NCBI RefSeq assembly: GCF_008727875.1
Contig: NZ_VTWS01000010.1
Coordinates: 1-64,000 of the forward strand
Length of the DNA stretch: 64,000 bases
DNA from: Larkinella humicola
Lineage (GTDB): Bacteria > Bacteroidota > Bacteroidia > Cytophagales > Spirosomataceae
Direction: 5' to 3'
Of the stretch, positions 50,897 through 60,894 are shown one piece after another. The number at the start of each line of letters is the position of its first letter. Position 1 is the first letter of the stretch. Under the pieces are notes generated by a model, which did no database searches, was not told the DNA's origin, and saw only the letters and a program-made list of their open reading frames with translations. The position numbers and the translations under genes are program-made.

Positions 50897-51298
50897 TTAT
50901 TTTGCACTTCGTACTTTCTTCACATCATCCGCCGAAATGGCATCGGCTTTGTTCCCAAAACTACTCCGAATGAAGGTGAGTACATCCGCTATTTCTTTGT
51001 CGGACAAAAAATCATGGGCGGGCATTACGTTGTCAAACGTTTCCCCGTTGATTTCGATCGGTTCCTGGAGTCCTTTCAGAATGACGTTGATCAGCCGGGT
51101 TTTGTCGCCCTGCACCCAATCGGTTTGCTTCAGGGGCGGGTTCAGGTTCGGAACGCCCCCGCCGTCGGCCTGGTGGCAGGTGAGGCAGTATTGTTCGTAG
51201 ACCTGCTGGCCCGGCCCGGATTTTATCGCTGGTTTTTTAGTTTGAGCAAAAACAGTTGTCGTCAGAAAAAAAAGACTCCCTATACACACAATTCTCAT
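50897..51298 (-). CDS. Periplasmic c-type cytochrome
   Basis: This 133-residue class I cytochrome c has a signal peptide ending near VFAQ (residue 19), heme motif C38-L-T-C41-H42 and an axial methionine in FDNVMPAHDFLSD. It is a small electron carrier. The genes upstream encode two envelope proteins in the same direction; 33 bp separate it from the first, so an operon is likely. A partner dehydrogenase or oxidase is not identified here. Confidence 0.9.
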   Translation of the reverse strand: MRIVCIGSLFFLTTTVFAQTKKPAIKSGPGQQVYEQYCLTCHQADGGGVPNLNPPLKQTDWVQGDKTRLINVILKGLQEPIEINGETFDNVMPAHDFLSDKEIADVLTFIRSSFGNKADAISADDVKKVRSAK

Positions 51299-51331
51299 AA
51301 CGCAAAGTTGGCTTTTCGTAAAGATAGACGA

Positions 51332-53011
51332 TTAGAGCAAACCGTCCTTCACCTGCGTATCAAAAACGCCCGTCAGCACCTGTCCATTGCGTTTGACCTG
51401 CACCCAGATGCGATAATGGCCGGATCGGGGAAAGGCATACGGAAATTCGACCATGTTCTTGACCTTCATCGGGTGCGACATCGCGGGCATCCCCGCCAGC
51501 AACAACGCATTTTTTTCCGCTTCAGGCAACTGTTTCAGCCGGGCCACATAGCGGTCGATGCTGTCGCGGAATTGGGTGGCATCGGGATACTGAAACCGGC
51601 GTGTGGTGTCGGCAATGCGGTCGACCAGGAAGGTTTCGGCCGCCATCGAATACGTCCCCACCGGATGCAGGTGGATGTACACCGTGCCGTCGGAACGGAC
51701 AATGGCCGCGTGGCCACTCATCCCCAGATATGGTTCCAGGGGTGCGGGTTTGCCCTGGGCGTCGGCAAGAGCAAACTTAAGGACATAAGGGGTTCCGGTT
51801 TCTAATACAGCAGCCGGTTTGTCGGTCCAGAGCAGGGTCGAACCGTCGCTCAGTTTGGAACTGGCCCCCGGAATGCCGCACAGCACCATGTCGTCGTCGA
51901 GGTGTGGCAAGCCTACGGCCGTGGGTTTGACGCCCATGGCTTCCGTCACCAGCCAGCTATCGTCCGGATCCGTTTGCGGCCGGTTTTTACCACCCGCAAC
52001 GGTTTTTGAGGAACGATCGGGAATCGTGATGGTGTCGGTCAGCGTTTCGGCAAAACCGCTGCGGAACACCACATCGGCATACAGCAGATACTGGCCCGCG
52101 GGCAAGTCGGGCAAATTCGACTCAAACTGGTCGAGTTCTTTCCGGTCGGGGTGGAGGTGGGCAAAAGCATCGAGTCCGGGCGTTCGGGCCAGAAAAACGT
52201 GCATTAGCTTGCCGTGGTCCGGTACGATGAAACCCAGGCGACGGCGTTTGATACCACCTTCGGCAAAATGCGAGGTGTCGATCCGGATCGCCAGCACCGA
52301 CGGTCCGTCGGCTTTTGCTTTCACAGTGGTCTGAATCGGCGTCGGCGCATACAATTCGTGGTTGCGGTAGCCGTCCGCCCAACTTGTCCACCACGTTCGC
52401 CAGCCGGTGAGGCCAACGCCCAGCAGAATAGCGGCAATGCCCATGCCGACCAGCCGTTTCCGGCCATAGGACTTCGGTATGGACTGACCCGGTTTCAGCG
52501 TTCCGTCGGCCAGGCTGGCACCCACGGTGGTGATGAAAAGGACGATCAGTAAAATGCCGAGAGCCGCCAAACCAACGCCGGTTCCGGTGGGCATGGGCTC
52601 CATTCTGGTCGGAACCGAAAGAACCGGGGCCACCAGGGAGGCTTTTCCGTCGGGGCCGTCGATGTTCAGTTCAATGCTGGATGAGCCGGAATCCATCATC
52701 CAGACAACGCCCTCGTAGCGGTTTTCTGCCACCGCCTGAAGCTCGTCGTGAACCGGTGCGCCCTCGTCGCCGGACGAAAAATAGATTGGCCGCGCCAGTA
52801 TGGACGACGCCCGGCCGCTTTCCACATAAACCGTCACTTTGGCCGTTCCGGGCACCACATCCGGCGGAATAACATTCACCAGCACCTGGTATTTTCCGGC
52901 CTGCTTCTGCACCAGCACCCCCGGACTACCGATGTGGGCGAAAGCAAAGAGCGAAGGTGTGAATGAGAGAATGAGTGAATACAACAGGACCCGCACCAGG
53001 AAATTCTTCAT
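51332..53011 (-). CDS. Exported His-rich membrane protein of unknown function
   Basis: This 559-residue protein starts at the ATG ending at 53011 (MKNFLVRVLLYSL) and has a signal peptide ending near FAFAHIG. A beta domain follows (about 30-155), and membrane segments lie at about 165-190 and 205-225. A second extracytoplasmic region carries DHGKLMHVFLARTPGLDAFAHLHPDR (about 285-310) and GHAAIVRSDGTVYIHLHPVGTYS (about 440-465). It ends with SGHYRIWVQVKRNG near the C-terminus. The paired His motifs resemble copper-binding YtkA/CopC-like beta sandwiches, but this is a pattern impression. The gene is 61 bp after a polytopic membrane gene and next to cytochrome c. Confidence 0.6.
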   Translation of the reverse strand: MKNFLVRVLLYSLILSFTPSLFAFAHIGSPGVLVQKQAGKYQVLVNVIPPDVVPGTAKVTVYVESGRASSILARPIYFSSGDEGAPVHDELQAVAENRYEGVVWMMDSGSSSIELNIDGPDGKASLVAPVLSVPTRMEPMPTGTGVGLAALGILLIVLFITTVGASLADGTLKPGQSIPKSYGRKRLVGMGIAAILLGVGLTGWRTWWTSWADGYRNHELYAPTPIQTTVKAKADGPSVLAIRIDTSHFAEGGIKRRRLGFIVPDHGKLMHVFLARTPGLDAFAHLHPDRKELDQFESNLPDLPAGQYLLYADVVFRSGFAETLTDTITIPDRSSKTVAGGKNRPQTDPDDSWLVTEAMGVKPTAVGLPHLDDDMVLCGIPGASSKLSDGSTLLWTDKPAAVLETGTPYVLKFALADAQGKPAPLEPYLGMSGHAAIVRSDGTVYIHLHPVGTYSMAAETFLVDRIADTTRRFQYPDATQFRDSIDRYVARLKQLPEAEKNALLLAGMPAMSHPMKVKNMVEFPYAFPRSGHYRIWVQVKRNGQVLTGVFDTQVKDGLL

Positions 53012-53072
53012 TTTGAAAGGACGCACCATCTTACCTATTAGCTCTTAACTCATAATTCTTAACTCTTAATCC

Positions 53073-54269
53073 TTAGCGTTGCACGCGTTTCATCCAGTTG
53101 CCCCACAGCAGCCCAATTCGGGCCGACACGATGGCGCACAGAATGGCAATCCCGATGCCTTTCAAAAAGTCCGGGGTCGACTGCAGCCAGTGGGGATGGA
53201 ATTGGTGATGATACGGCCAGGTTGGATCTTCGCCGTATGACATGGAATCGGAAAAGAAAAAACCGTTCTGGGCGTAGGGAGACGTATGGAGAAATTCGCC
53301 GAAATACCACTGAACCCCCGTGATCACCAGCATAAAAACCGTACCGGTGAGTGCGGCCAGAAGCCAGTCGTTGAGCTTGCCGCCATCGAAGCGGTGGAGC
53401 AGTTTGTCGAGCACAAAACCGGGAATGACCAGCAAAAGCGGGAACATGAAGGCCTGGTAATGGGTGATGGGGTTCAGAACCGGGCCAAGCCGGGGTGTGG
53501 CCGGGAAGAAAGGCAGAATCCAGCTCGGAATCAGCATCGTCAGCATGTAGGCAGCCGCCGTGAGGGTGATCGGATAGCGAAGTGACGACGCGCGGCCCAC
53601 CGCCAGCAGGTAAAACGGAAACGCAATGCCGATGGTGATGTAGGAGGAGGAATGGTGGGAAGCCCACTGCCCCAGTTTTTCGGCGAGCATCGTATACAGG
53701 ATGCTCAACAGCAGACCGGCGGCAATGGTAAACATAATCTTCAGCCGCTGCGCCTGTTTCTTAGCCCATGCACTGTCTGCCGAAAGATCGCTGGTTACCC
53801 GGTTTTGCAACGCCAGCACACCGATCATGGCCCCGAATTGTACCGTCATCATGCCAATCAGCAAAACCGTATGCGGAGGAGTCAGGATCTGGACGTCAAG
53901 GCCGTAGGTGTTGTGCCACCAGTCGTCGAAGGGCGCGGAGGTCAGCATGGTCAGGGCACCCCAGACGCAGTACATGGCCCCCAGCGAACCGTAGAAAATG
54001 CCCCAGAACCGGACGGAGCTGGTTCGCTCGGGGTTTCTTTTGGCAAAGGTCAACTGCAGAATCTTAAACCCGGAAAAAGCACCTGCCACGACGGCTCCGA
54101 CGTACATGAGCAGATGTGGGGGCGCAAACAGGCCATCACGGCCAATGCTCATGTGCCACATGATGTCCCAGAGCAGGCCCCACACGATGCAGAGCGAGGA
54201 AAACACCACGGCGTAGATGTACGTGGGGATTTTAGTCCGTAAAACCGGAGGTGAAAGGGTGGCTTGCAT
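53073..54269 (-). CDS. Polytopic membrane protein of unknown function
   Basis: This 398-residue protein begins at the ATG ending at 54269 (MQATLSPPVLRTK); the longer frame upstream has no protein-like features. About 10 hydrophobic segments are visible, with conserved-looking WDIMWHMSIGRDGLFAPPHLLMY at about 30-52, DDWWHNTYGLDVQILTPPHTVLL at about 115-137 and PYHHQFHPHW near the C-terminus. The repeated His-Pro and Trp-His pairs in membrane edges suggest metal or heme binding. It is the first gene of a unit with a His-rich exported protein and cytochrome c, so a role in respiratory or copper metabolism is a guess. Confidence 0.6.
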   Translation of the reverse strand: MQATLSPPVLRTKIPTYIYAVVFSSLCIVWGLLWDIMWHMSIGRDGLFAPPHLLMYVGAVVAGAFSGFKILQLTFAKRNPERTSSVRFWGIFYGSLGAMYCVWGALTMLTSAPFDDWWHNTYGLDVQILTPPHTVLLIGMMTVQFGAMIGVLALQNRVTSDLSADSAWAKKQAQRLKIMFTIAAGLLLSILYTMLAEKLGQWASHHSSSYITIGIAFPFYLLAVGRASSLRYPITLTAAAYMLTMLIPSWILPFFPATPRLGPVLNPITHYQAFMFPLLLVIPGFVLDKLLHRFDGGKLNDWLLAALTGTVFMLVITGVQWYFGEFLHTSPYAQNGFFFSDSMSYGEDPTWPYHHQFHPHWLQSTPDFLKGIGIAILCAIVSARIGLLWGNWMKRVQR

Positions 54270-54363
54270 GAATGCGTTGTCGGTTAAAGGAATCGTGGGT
54301 AAATATAGGAAAAAGACCCTATAAACTGCATCAATCCCCAGCCGTTGCCACTGACTTTCGATG

Positions 54364-54397
54364 GCCCCCAAAAGACTCCTTCGAGTCTTTTGGGGGC
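54364..54397. terminator. 15-bp perfect stem-loop
   Basis: GCCCCCAAAAGACTC (54364-54378) pairs with GAGTCTTTTGGGGGC (54383-54397) around a 4-nt loop. It lies 9 bp after the stop codon of the T9SS gene and about 95 bp before the polytopic membrane gene. No T run follows outside the stem. Confidence 0.7.
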
Positions 54398-54405
54398 ATG
54401 AATGA

Positions 54406-57400
54406 TTAGTGTTTCAAAATTTTTAACGTGTGACTTTGCGCGTTGGTATGGACGCGCAGCAGGAGTAGACCCGCCGGTCGCTGACCCACCGATAGCGTCT
54501 GACGTTCCACCGGTTTGGCCGTTTCAATCTGGTGTTCATGGAATAACCGCCCACTGGCGTCAGTCAGTTGCAATCGAAGGGGCTCGCCCTCAGCTCCGCG
54601 GATTTCAACCACTACCTGATCGCTAACCGGATTGCCCAAAACCGTCACTTGTAACCCTTCGCTGCTTTCGGCTGAAAGCCGAACCGGCGAGGGACAGGTG
54701 AGCGGTTTGCCCGAATCTTTCAGATCGTACGTTGAACCCGACACCCGGGCCCGAATCAAGCGCGTGTTGCCGTCTTTCAATCCCGCTGGTACCTCAAAAC
54801 TGTAGGCATGGACACCGTTGCCCTTGCCCGCATTGAGCAAATCCACCCGGTAGATGTTGGCCACCACACTGCCCCAAACCGTACCGTCCGTATAAAATTC
54901 CACTGTCAGCGGGGTATTGGGTTTGTTGCGATCCCAGACCCAGCCGCGAATCGTTCCGCATTCGACCTTGTCGAGATAACCCTCAAAACTACCCGTGATG
55001 ATGGGTGTTGCTCCCGCTACGGTCAGGTTAAAACTCACGCTGTTGGTAGCGCCCTGCGGATCGGTGGCTGAATACGTCAGCACAAAACCGCCTTCAACCC
55101 CGGGTTTTCCGGTAATCTGGCGCGTGCCGCTGGTGAATGTCAGACCAGTGGGCAGGCCTGCCAGGCCATAACTGAGCGTTCCGCCTTCGGGATCGGTGAA
55201 AACCGGTAAGGTGGTTGTGAAATCCACACCCTGCTGGGCCGTCAACGCTGGGACAACGGGAGCAACGGGCTGCTTATTGGGCGGTGGCGGAACCGTACCG
55301 GTTTGGCACAGGACGGTTTTGGGGCCATCTTTCAGGGTAAAACTGCTGCCGGATACTTTGGCTGAGAGCGTATGCACCTGCCCGTCTTTCAACTCTTCGG
55401 GAATACTCCAGCGAAAGGCGTGGACGCCGTTGCCCTTGCCCGCGTCTTTCAGATCCTGGCGGAACTCATTGGCCGCTATGGAACCTTTGAAGGTTGCCCC
55501 GTCGTAAATATCGACGGAGAAAACCGTATTGGGTTTGTTGCGATCCCAGGCCCATCCCCGGAAGCTGCTGCAATCGGCGCCGTACAGAAAGCCGTCGAAA
55601 CTGCCGGTTAACGTCGGGGCGGGGTTGACAACGACGGTAAAGGAGGCCGCTGGGCTGGTACAACTGCCCTGCTGGCAATAGACGGAATACGCGAATATGC
55701 CGGTGGTTGACGTAGGGATCGAAATCGGCGAACCGCTGGGCGATCCGGGTCCGGTCCAGACCAGTGTTCCCGCACACCCGCTGGCGGTGAGAGAAACCGG
55801 ACTGGTATTCTGGAGCACGGTCACCGTACCCGGACCAGTGGCCGTCGGACTGCTGGTGATCGTCGGTGGTAGAATCGACTCTCCGACCGTCACGCCGGTC
55901 GAAGCGGTGCTCGAACACTGGCTGGCATTGGTAACGGTGACGGAATAGGTTCCGGTTGCAGTGGCAATGAGAGTGGACGTTGTGGCTCCCGTATTCCACA
56001 GATACATATTGCCGCCCGATGCGGTCAGGGTGACCGACTGACCGGCGCAGACCGTGGGAGAAGAAGGGGTTATACTCGCGGAGGGCCGGTTGTTGACTAC
56101 GATGTTAATCTCCTGGTATTCGAAACAGCCATTCGGGTTGGTTACCGTTACGGAGTATTTCCCGGTCGCTGTCACGCTGATGGCAGATGTGGTTGCTCCC
56201 GTATTCCAAAAATAGGTACCTCCGCCCGACGCGGTCAGGGTGGCCGACTCTCCGGCACAAATTGCCGTAGCCGATGCCTCAATCGTGACCGTGGGATGGG
56301 GTATTATGGTCAGGTTGAAGGGCTCAGACGTGATGGAACCGCACGCATTGGAAACCACCACGCGATACGATCCGGAAGACATATCCGACGTATACCAAAA
56401 GGCAAAGTCATCGACCCCAGCTTCATACTCATCATATTTGACCCCATCCTTATAATATTCATAGGTAACGGGCCCCTTCCCGCCTAGATCCAATGCTACC
56501 TGTGCGGCTGTATACAGATAACCGGTTGGAGTCGCACAGATCGTTAAACTCATTGGAGCCGGATTGATGAAAAAAAGCGCATCCGTTTCGCCCTGAAACT
56601 CAAACGCTCCCCGGTCAATGTAATCACCATACACACGGTTTTGCCCGGCCATATCATTACCCGGACCACTCACCGCCGTGTAGGAGTTGAGGTCACCCGA
56701 ATTGATGGCAAATGAACAGGCCGTCAAGCTCAGGTCGCCGGTTGCTTCGTTCGCAAAAGCCGGGTTGGAAACTTGATTGCCCAGACCGGGAAGATCGTCC
56801 TGGTTAATGGTGTGTGTGACGGTGAGCGTTCCGTCACCAACCAGATCAAGCCCATCATCCCCCTGAATGGCAGTATCATAATCAGGCAGGTTATTCCACA
56901 GGATGCTATTGGTCAGGGCGAGTGTACCTTTGTTCTGGATGGCATTTCCGGTAGTGGACCGGTTTCCGACAAAGGTACAGTTGATCACGGTCGCTACGGA
57001 GCCTGAAATCGTCAGGGCTCCGCCCCCTACATCCCCGTCGGCTGTATTTTTGAAGAATACGCAGTTGATCAGCAGGGGATGACTGTCCGATCCCTCAGAA
57101 TAAAAACCACCCCCACTGCTGGCCTGGTTATTGGTGAAGTAACAATTCCGAATGATCGGATCACCATACCCACAGCCACTTTCATTGAATACTCCTCCTC
57201 CGTGAGCATCGTTATATTCCCCGTGGGCATTCCCCCCGGTTATCACAAAACCGTCCAGAATCGTTGACCGACTGCCCCGCACACAAGCCACAACGTGGTA
57301 ACTATTGTCCGATGTAGTGCCCGGATCGCCGATTTCCCCGCTCAGTGTGGTGGAGGAGGGGGAAGTCAATACCCGCTCTTCAAGGGAAGTTTCGCCACCC

Positions 57401-57717
57401 TCAAATCCGCCATAAACCGATATCCCATCGGTTAATTCAAACCGATGCCACGGTTCAGGACCCGGTTTATAGATTCCTCTCGCTACCCAGACCTGATCGC
57501 CGGAGCCGAACTGGGAAGCATTGATCATGGCCATTAAATCCCCCGAAGCATCATCCCAGGTCAAACCTTCACCGGTACCTCCTTCTTTCACGTAACGAAT
57601 CGTTTGCGCCTGGAGGCTCGTCAGACTGGCCAGGATCAAAACGTGAGCAAACAAGAAAAGGCGAAGGTGTGCCCATCTGCCCATCCGTTGGAAGGGTAAT
57701 CGTACAAGAGGTTTCAT
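54406..57717 (-). CDS. T9SS-secreted beta-helix protein with GWAWDRNKPN modules
   Basis: This 1103-residue protein has a signal peptide (LFAHVLILASLTSLQAQ). A right-handed parallel beta-helix of the choice-of-anchor Q type follows (about 40-370; DGFVITGGNAHGEYNDAHGGGVFNES; INCTFVGNRSTTGNAIQNKG). Then come an Ig-like segment and two repeats of an Ig-like unit (ICAGESATLTASGGGTYFWNTGATTSAISVTATGKYSVTV). Module a is GWAWDRNKPNT and AGKGNGVHAF, with a cadherin/He_PIG domain next, then module b (GWVWDRNKPNT). The T9SS type A sorting domain ends in LLLLRVHTNAQSHTLKILKH. The last 430 residues are shared with the genes at 27922 and 57986. A surface adhesion or sugar-binding role is plausible, not shown. 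Confidence 0.88.
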   Translation of the reverse strand: MKPLVRLPFQRMGRWAHLRLFLFAHVLILASLTSLQAQTIRYVKEGGTGEGLTWDDASGDLMAMINASQFGSGDQVWVARGIYKPGPEPWHRFELTDGISVYGGFEGGETSLEERVLTSPSSTTLSGEIGDPGTTSDNSYHVVACVRGSRSTILDGFVITGGNAHGEYNDAHGGGVFNESGCGYGDPIIRNCYFTNNQASSGGGFYSEGSDSHPLLINCVFFKNTADGDVGGGALTISGSVATVINCTFVGNRSTTGNAIQNKGTLALTNSILWNNLPDYDTAIQGDDGLDLVGDGTLTVTHTINQDDLPGLGNQVSNPAFANEATGDLSLTACSFAINSGDLNSYTAVSGPGNDMAGQNRVYGDYIDRGAFEFQGETDALFFINPAPMSLTICATPTGYLYTAAQVALDLGGKGPVTYEYYKDGVKYDEYEAGVDDFAFWYTSDMSSGSYRVVVSNACGSITSEPFNLTIIPHPTVTIEASATAICAGESATLTASGGGTYFWNTGATTSAISVTATGKYSVTVTNPNGCFEYQEINIVVNNRPSASITPSSPTVCAGQSVTLTASGGNMYLWNTGATTSTLIATATGTYSVTVTNASQCSSTASTGVTVGESILPPTITSSPTATGPGTVTVLQNTSPVSLTASGCAGTLVWTGPGSPSGSPISIPTSTTGIFAYSVYCQQGSCTSPAASFTVVVNPAPTLTGSFDGFLYGADCSSFRGWAWDRNKPNTVFSVDIYDGATFKGSIAANEFRQDLKDAGKGNGVHAFRWSIPEELKDGQVHTLSAKVSGSSFTLKDGPKTVLCQTGTVPPPPNKQPVAPVVPALTAQQGVDFTTTLPVFTDPEGGTLSYGLAGLPTGLTFTSGTRQITGKPGVEGGFVLTYSATDPQGATNSVSFNLTVAGATPIITGSFEGYLDKVECGTIRGWVWDRNKPNTPLTVEFYTDGTVWGSVVANIYRVDLLNAGKGNGVHAYSFEVPAGLKDGNTRLIRARVSGSTYDLKDSGKPLTCPSPVRLSAESSEGLQVTVLGNPVSDQVVVEIRGAEGEPLRLQLTDASGRLFHEHQIETAKPVERQTLSVGQRPAGLLLLRVHTNAQSHTLKILKH

Positions 57718-57922
57718 GGGATAAAATGGTTTAGTAGACAGAAATTGCGTGGCCGGGTCAGAACCGGCGGAAGACGTTGAGCCGTTTCAGGAATGGAGCG
57801 TTAACGGGCAGGTGTTCGGTTTTGAACAAGACCAACGCAAAGTGTATACGTTCCTGTTTCCACTGCGAAAATAGCAAACTATTGCCAATGAAAAGCACAA
57901 TTCTAACAAAATAGTAAGCAGG

Positions 57923-57963
57923 AAAAAACCGTTTGACTCCGGTTCAAAACAGGGGTCAAACGG
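57923..57963 (-). terminator. Rho-independent terminator for the T9SS gene at 57986
   Basis: On the minus strand CCGTTTGACCCC pairs with GGAGTCAAACGG with one mismatch, followed by TTTTTTCC. It ends the gene at 57986-60793. The remaining gap to the next gene, 57718-57922, holds no gene. Confidence 0.85.
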
Positions 57964-57985
57964 CTTAACGTGAACAACTTGGCAA

Positions 57986-60793
57986 TTAGGGTTTCAACAC
58001 TTTCAAAACCGCCCGGCCGGAGCCGCTCGCAACCTGCAGCCAGTACAGTCCGGCCGCCCGCTGGTGAACGGGGATTGATAAACGTTCGACGGTTTTTGCG
58101 TTTTCAATGACGTGTTCACGCAAAGGTCGTCCTCCCATATCGCGGAGATCTAACCGGACTGTCTGGCCTGCCGCCCCCTGTATTTCGACCTCAATGAAAT
58201 TCCCCGGAACCGGATTGCCCAACACCGTTACGTGTAACCCTTCGCTGCTTTCGGCCGACAGCCGAACCGGCGACAGACAGGTGAGCGGTTTGCCCGAATC
58301 CTTCAAGTCATAGGTCGAACCGGATACTCTGGCCCGAATCAGACGCGTGTTGCCGTCTTTCAAAATCGTCGGCACTTCGAAACTGTAGGCATGGACACCG
58401 TTGCCTTTGCCCGCGTTCTTCAAATCAACCCGGTAAATGTTGGCTACCACACTACCCCAAACGTCACCGCCGGTATAAAATTCGACCGTCACCGGCGTAT
58501 TGGGTTTGTTGCGATCCCAGACCCAGCCCCGAATCGTGCCGCATTCGACTTTGTCCAGATAGCCTTCAAAACTGCCGGTCACGGGTGTGGTAGCGGCTGG
58601 ATTGACCGTTAGCGGGAGACTCACCGAGTTAGTGGCTCCTTTGTCGTCGGTGGCTGAATAAGCCAGCGTAAATTGCCCACTTTGGAGCGCAGTCCCACTA
58701 ATCACTCGGGTGGAACTGGTGAAGGTTAAACCGGTCGGCAGGCTCACGAGCCCGTAGCTGAGGGTACTGCCTTCGGGATCGGTGAAAACGGGTAGGGTGG
58801 TGGTGAAGGCCACGCCCTGCTGAGCCACTAAAGGCGTAACCGTTGGTGCTACCGGTTGTTTATTGGTCGGTGGAGGAGTGCTTCCACCCTGACAGATCAG
58901 CGCTTTGGGTGAGTCTTTCAGAATGAAACTGCTTCCGGACACGCGGGCGGAAAGGTAATGAACCTGTCCGTCCTTCAATGATTCGGGAATGCTCCAGCGG
59001 AAAGCGTGAATGCCGTTTCCTTTCCCGGCGTCTTTCAGATCCTGCCGGAACTCACTGGCGGCTACGGTGGTGACGAAATTAGGCCCATCAAGAATATCGA
59101 CACTCTGCACCGTATTGGGTTTGTTGCGATCCCAGGCCCAGCCGCGGAAGGTGCTGCAATCGGCTCCGTAAACAAAACCGTCGAAGCTGCCGGTGACCAG
59201 GGGCGGGCTCACCGTGACGGTGTGGGAAGCCGTGGCCGAACAACTGCCCTGGGTGCAGGTGGCCGAGTACACGAATGTGCCGGTGGCGGAGGTGGGCACC
59301 GAAATGCTGGCCGAGGTGCCGGTGCTGCCACCGGGCCCCGACCAGGTGAGCGTGCCGCTCGAACATCCGGTCACCGACAGAGCCATACCAGGCGTATTTT
59401 GCAGAATGGGTGAGGTGGTTGCATTGCTGCTGATGGTGAGCACCGGGGGTAAGCAGTCTCCCAGCAACACCAGCCAGCCATCGTAACTTCCAATGGGCTC
59501 ACTCGTTTTGTCCCCATTTTTTATGGCATAAGAGAAGCCCGCTAACAGATAATTTCCATTCGGTAACTGGGCGACGGCGTTCAACTCGTCTTCCCCGGTG
59601 GTGCCCAGGGTTTTGTCCCATTGGAATGTCCCATCGCTGGCCAGCTTTACTGCCCAGTAATCGGGAGCACTACCATAACCCTCCTCGGATTTGTTCCCAC
59701 TTTTAGGTGAAGTAGAATACCCCCCCACCAGAACGCCCCCATCGGCGGTGAGCACCGCCGATGGGGGGTTATCACCACTGCTTCCTCCAAGGGTTTTATC
59801 CCAGATTGGCACGCATTCCGAATCGACCCGAACCACCCAATAATCAGAAGCACCCTGACTGCCTTCGGTTTTTGTGCCGCTGGTTCCCGAATCTGAATGG
59901 CCACTTAATACAAACCCCCCATCCGCCGTCGGCAGAATGGACCTCAGTCCATCCTCACTCGCTCCCCCCAGCGTTTTATCCCAGACGACGGCACCCGATG
60001 GGTCAATTTTAACCAGCCAGAAATCGGAACCTCCAATGTTCACTGCCTGTTTCCCGGTTCCTACCGTCGAGTTGGACCCTCCCCCCAGCAGGTACTTTCC
60101 ATCGGTGGTGGGCGCTATCGCGTACAAAATGTCATGATTACTGCCCCCATAGGTTTTGTCCCACACCCGGTTCCCGGTAAGGTCGATTTTGACCACCCAG
60201 TAATCTTCCATGCCCAGGTACTCAGCCTCCTTGTTGCCTTCCTCTTCCGAGGTGGCGGCTTCCGAATACGATTTTCCCCCCAGCAAATAGCCGCTGCCAT
60301 CGGAAAGCGAGCAAATGGATTGGAGCTCGTCGGACGACGTCCCTCCGTAGGATTGATCCCATTGGTAGTCGCCGGTGGCGTTGATCTTAACGACCCAATA
60401 GTCTTGTGATCCATAATGTTTAGCGGCTTTGATACCATCTGCCGGGTCGGAGTACGACATGCCTCCCAGTAAAAAACCGCCATCCGCCGTGGCGATGATG
60501 GCATTCAAACTTTCAGCGTTCGCTCCAAAAGTTTTTTCCCACTGTTTCGTGTGGTTGGCATCGTAGCGGATTACCCAGAAATTACTGCCCAAATTTCCCC
60601 CTAACACGTAGCCACCATCCGGTAAGGTTATTAGATTAGTGAAGATGTCAGTACTTTCTCCCCCGATGGATTTGTCCCAGAGTTTGCCGGGAGCCTGGGC
60701 CCGCATGGTTAATGGCAGAAGACCCAGTAGCAGGGCCACGTAAAACCGGGCCCGAAAAATAGTCGTGTCAATTCGTAAATAGAATGGGTTCAT
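57986..60793 (-). CDS. T9SS-secreted propeller protein with GWAWDRNKPN modules
   Basis: This 935-residue protein starts at the ATG ending at 60793 (MNPFYLRIDTTIF), giving a signal peptide (VALLLGLLPLTMRAQ). The N-terminal 400 residues hold about eight propeller-type repeats of 50-55 residues (LWDKSIGGESTDIFTNLITLPDGGYVLGG; QWDKTLGTTGEDELNAVAQLPNGNYLLAG). Each has a WxKxxGGxxxD turn and a DGGxxLGG strand. An Ig-like segment follows (PILQNTPGMALSVTGCSSG), then module a, a cadherin/He_PIG domain, module b and a T9SS type A sorting domain ending ASGSGRAVLKVLKP. A predicted HTCS operator and -7 box lie upstream, and the adjacent HTCS gene is the probable regulator. Confidence 0.88.
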   Translation of the reverse strand: MNPFYLRIDTTIFRARFYVALLLGLLPLTMRAQAPGKLWDKSIGGESTDIFTNLITLPDGGYVLGGNLGSNFWVIRYDANHTKQWEKTFGANAESLNAIIATADGGFLLGGMSYSDPADGIKAAKHYGSQDYWVVKINATGDYQWDQSYGGTSSDELQSICSLSDGSGYLLGGKSYSEAATSEEEGNKEAEYLGMEDYWVVKIDLTGNRVWDKTYGGSNHDILYAIAPTTDGKYLLGGGSNSTVGTGKQAVNIGGSDFWLVKIDPSGAVVWDKTLGGASEDGLRSILPTADGGFVLSGHSDSGTSGTKTEGSQGASDYWVVRVDSECVPIWDKTLGGSSGDNPPSAVLTADGGVLVGGYSTSPKSGNKSEEGYGSAPDYWAVKLASDGTFQWDKTLGTTGEDELNAVAQLPNGNYLLAGFSYAIKNGDKTSEPIGSYDGWLVLLGDCLPPVLTISSNATTSPILQNTPGMALSVTGCSSGTLTWSGPGGSTGTSASISVPTSATGTFVYSATCTQGSCSATASHTVTVSPPLVTGSFDGFVYGADCSTFRGWAWDRNKPNTVQSVDILDGPNFVTTVAASEFRQDLKDAGKGNGIHAFRWSIPESLKDGQVHYLSARVSGSSFILKDSPKALICQGGSTPPPTNKQPVAPTVTPLVAQQGVAFTTTLPVFTDPEGSTLSYGLVSLPTGLTFTSSTRVISGTALQSGQFTLAYSATDDKGATNSVSLPLTVNPAATTPVTGSFEGYLDKVECGTIRGWVWDRNKPNTPVTVEFYTGGDVWGSVVANIYRVDLKNAGKGNGVHAYSFEVPTILKDGNTRLIRARVSGSTYDLKDSGKPLTCLSPVRLSAESSEGLHVTVLGNPVPGNFIEVEIQGAAGQTVRLDLRDMGGRPLREHVIENAKTVERLSIPVHQRAAGLYWLQVASGSGRAVLKVLKP

Positions 60794-60894
60794 ACGGATG
60801 TTTTGGAAAAAGGGTTTAATCGGTATAACAGACAGAAAAATGGGAAGCGCGTCGATCCGGCTTGAGTAGCCAAAAGCCAGCGTTTTCCTACGCA

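Noticed and set aside
57868-57914. AAAATAG direct repeats upstream of the T9SS beta-helix gene as a third HTCS operator
   Set aside because: The shared word is only seven bases and the spacing is about 40 bp, unlike the 20-21 bp pairs at the other two loci.
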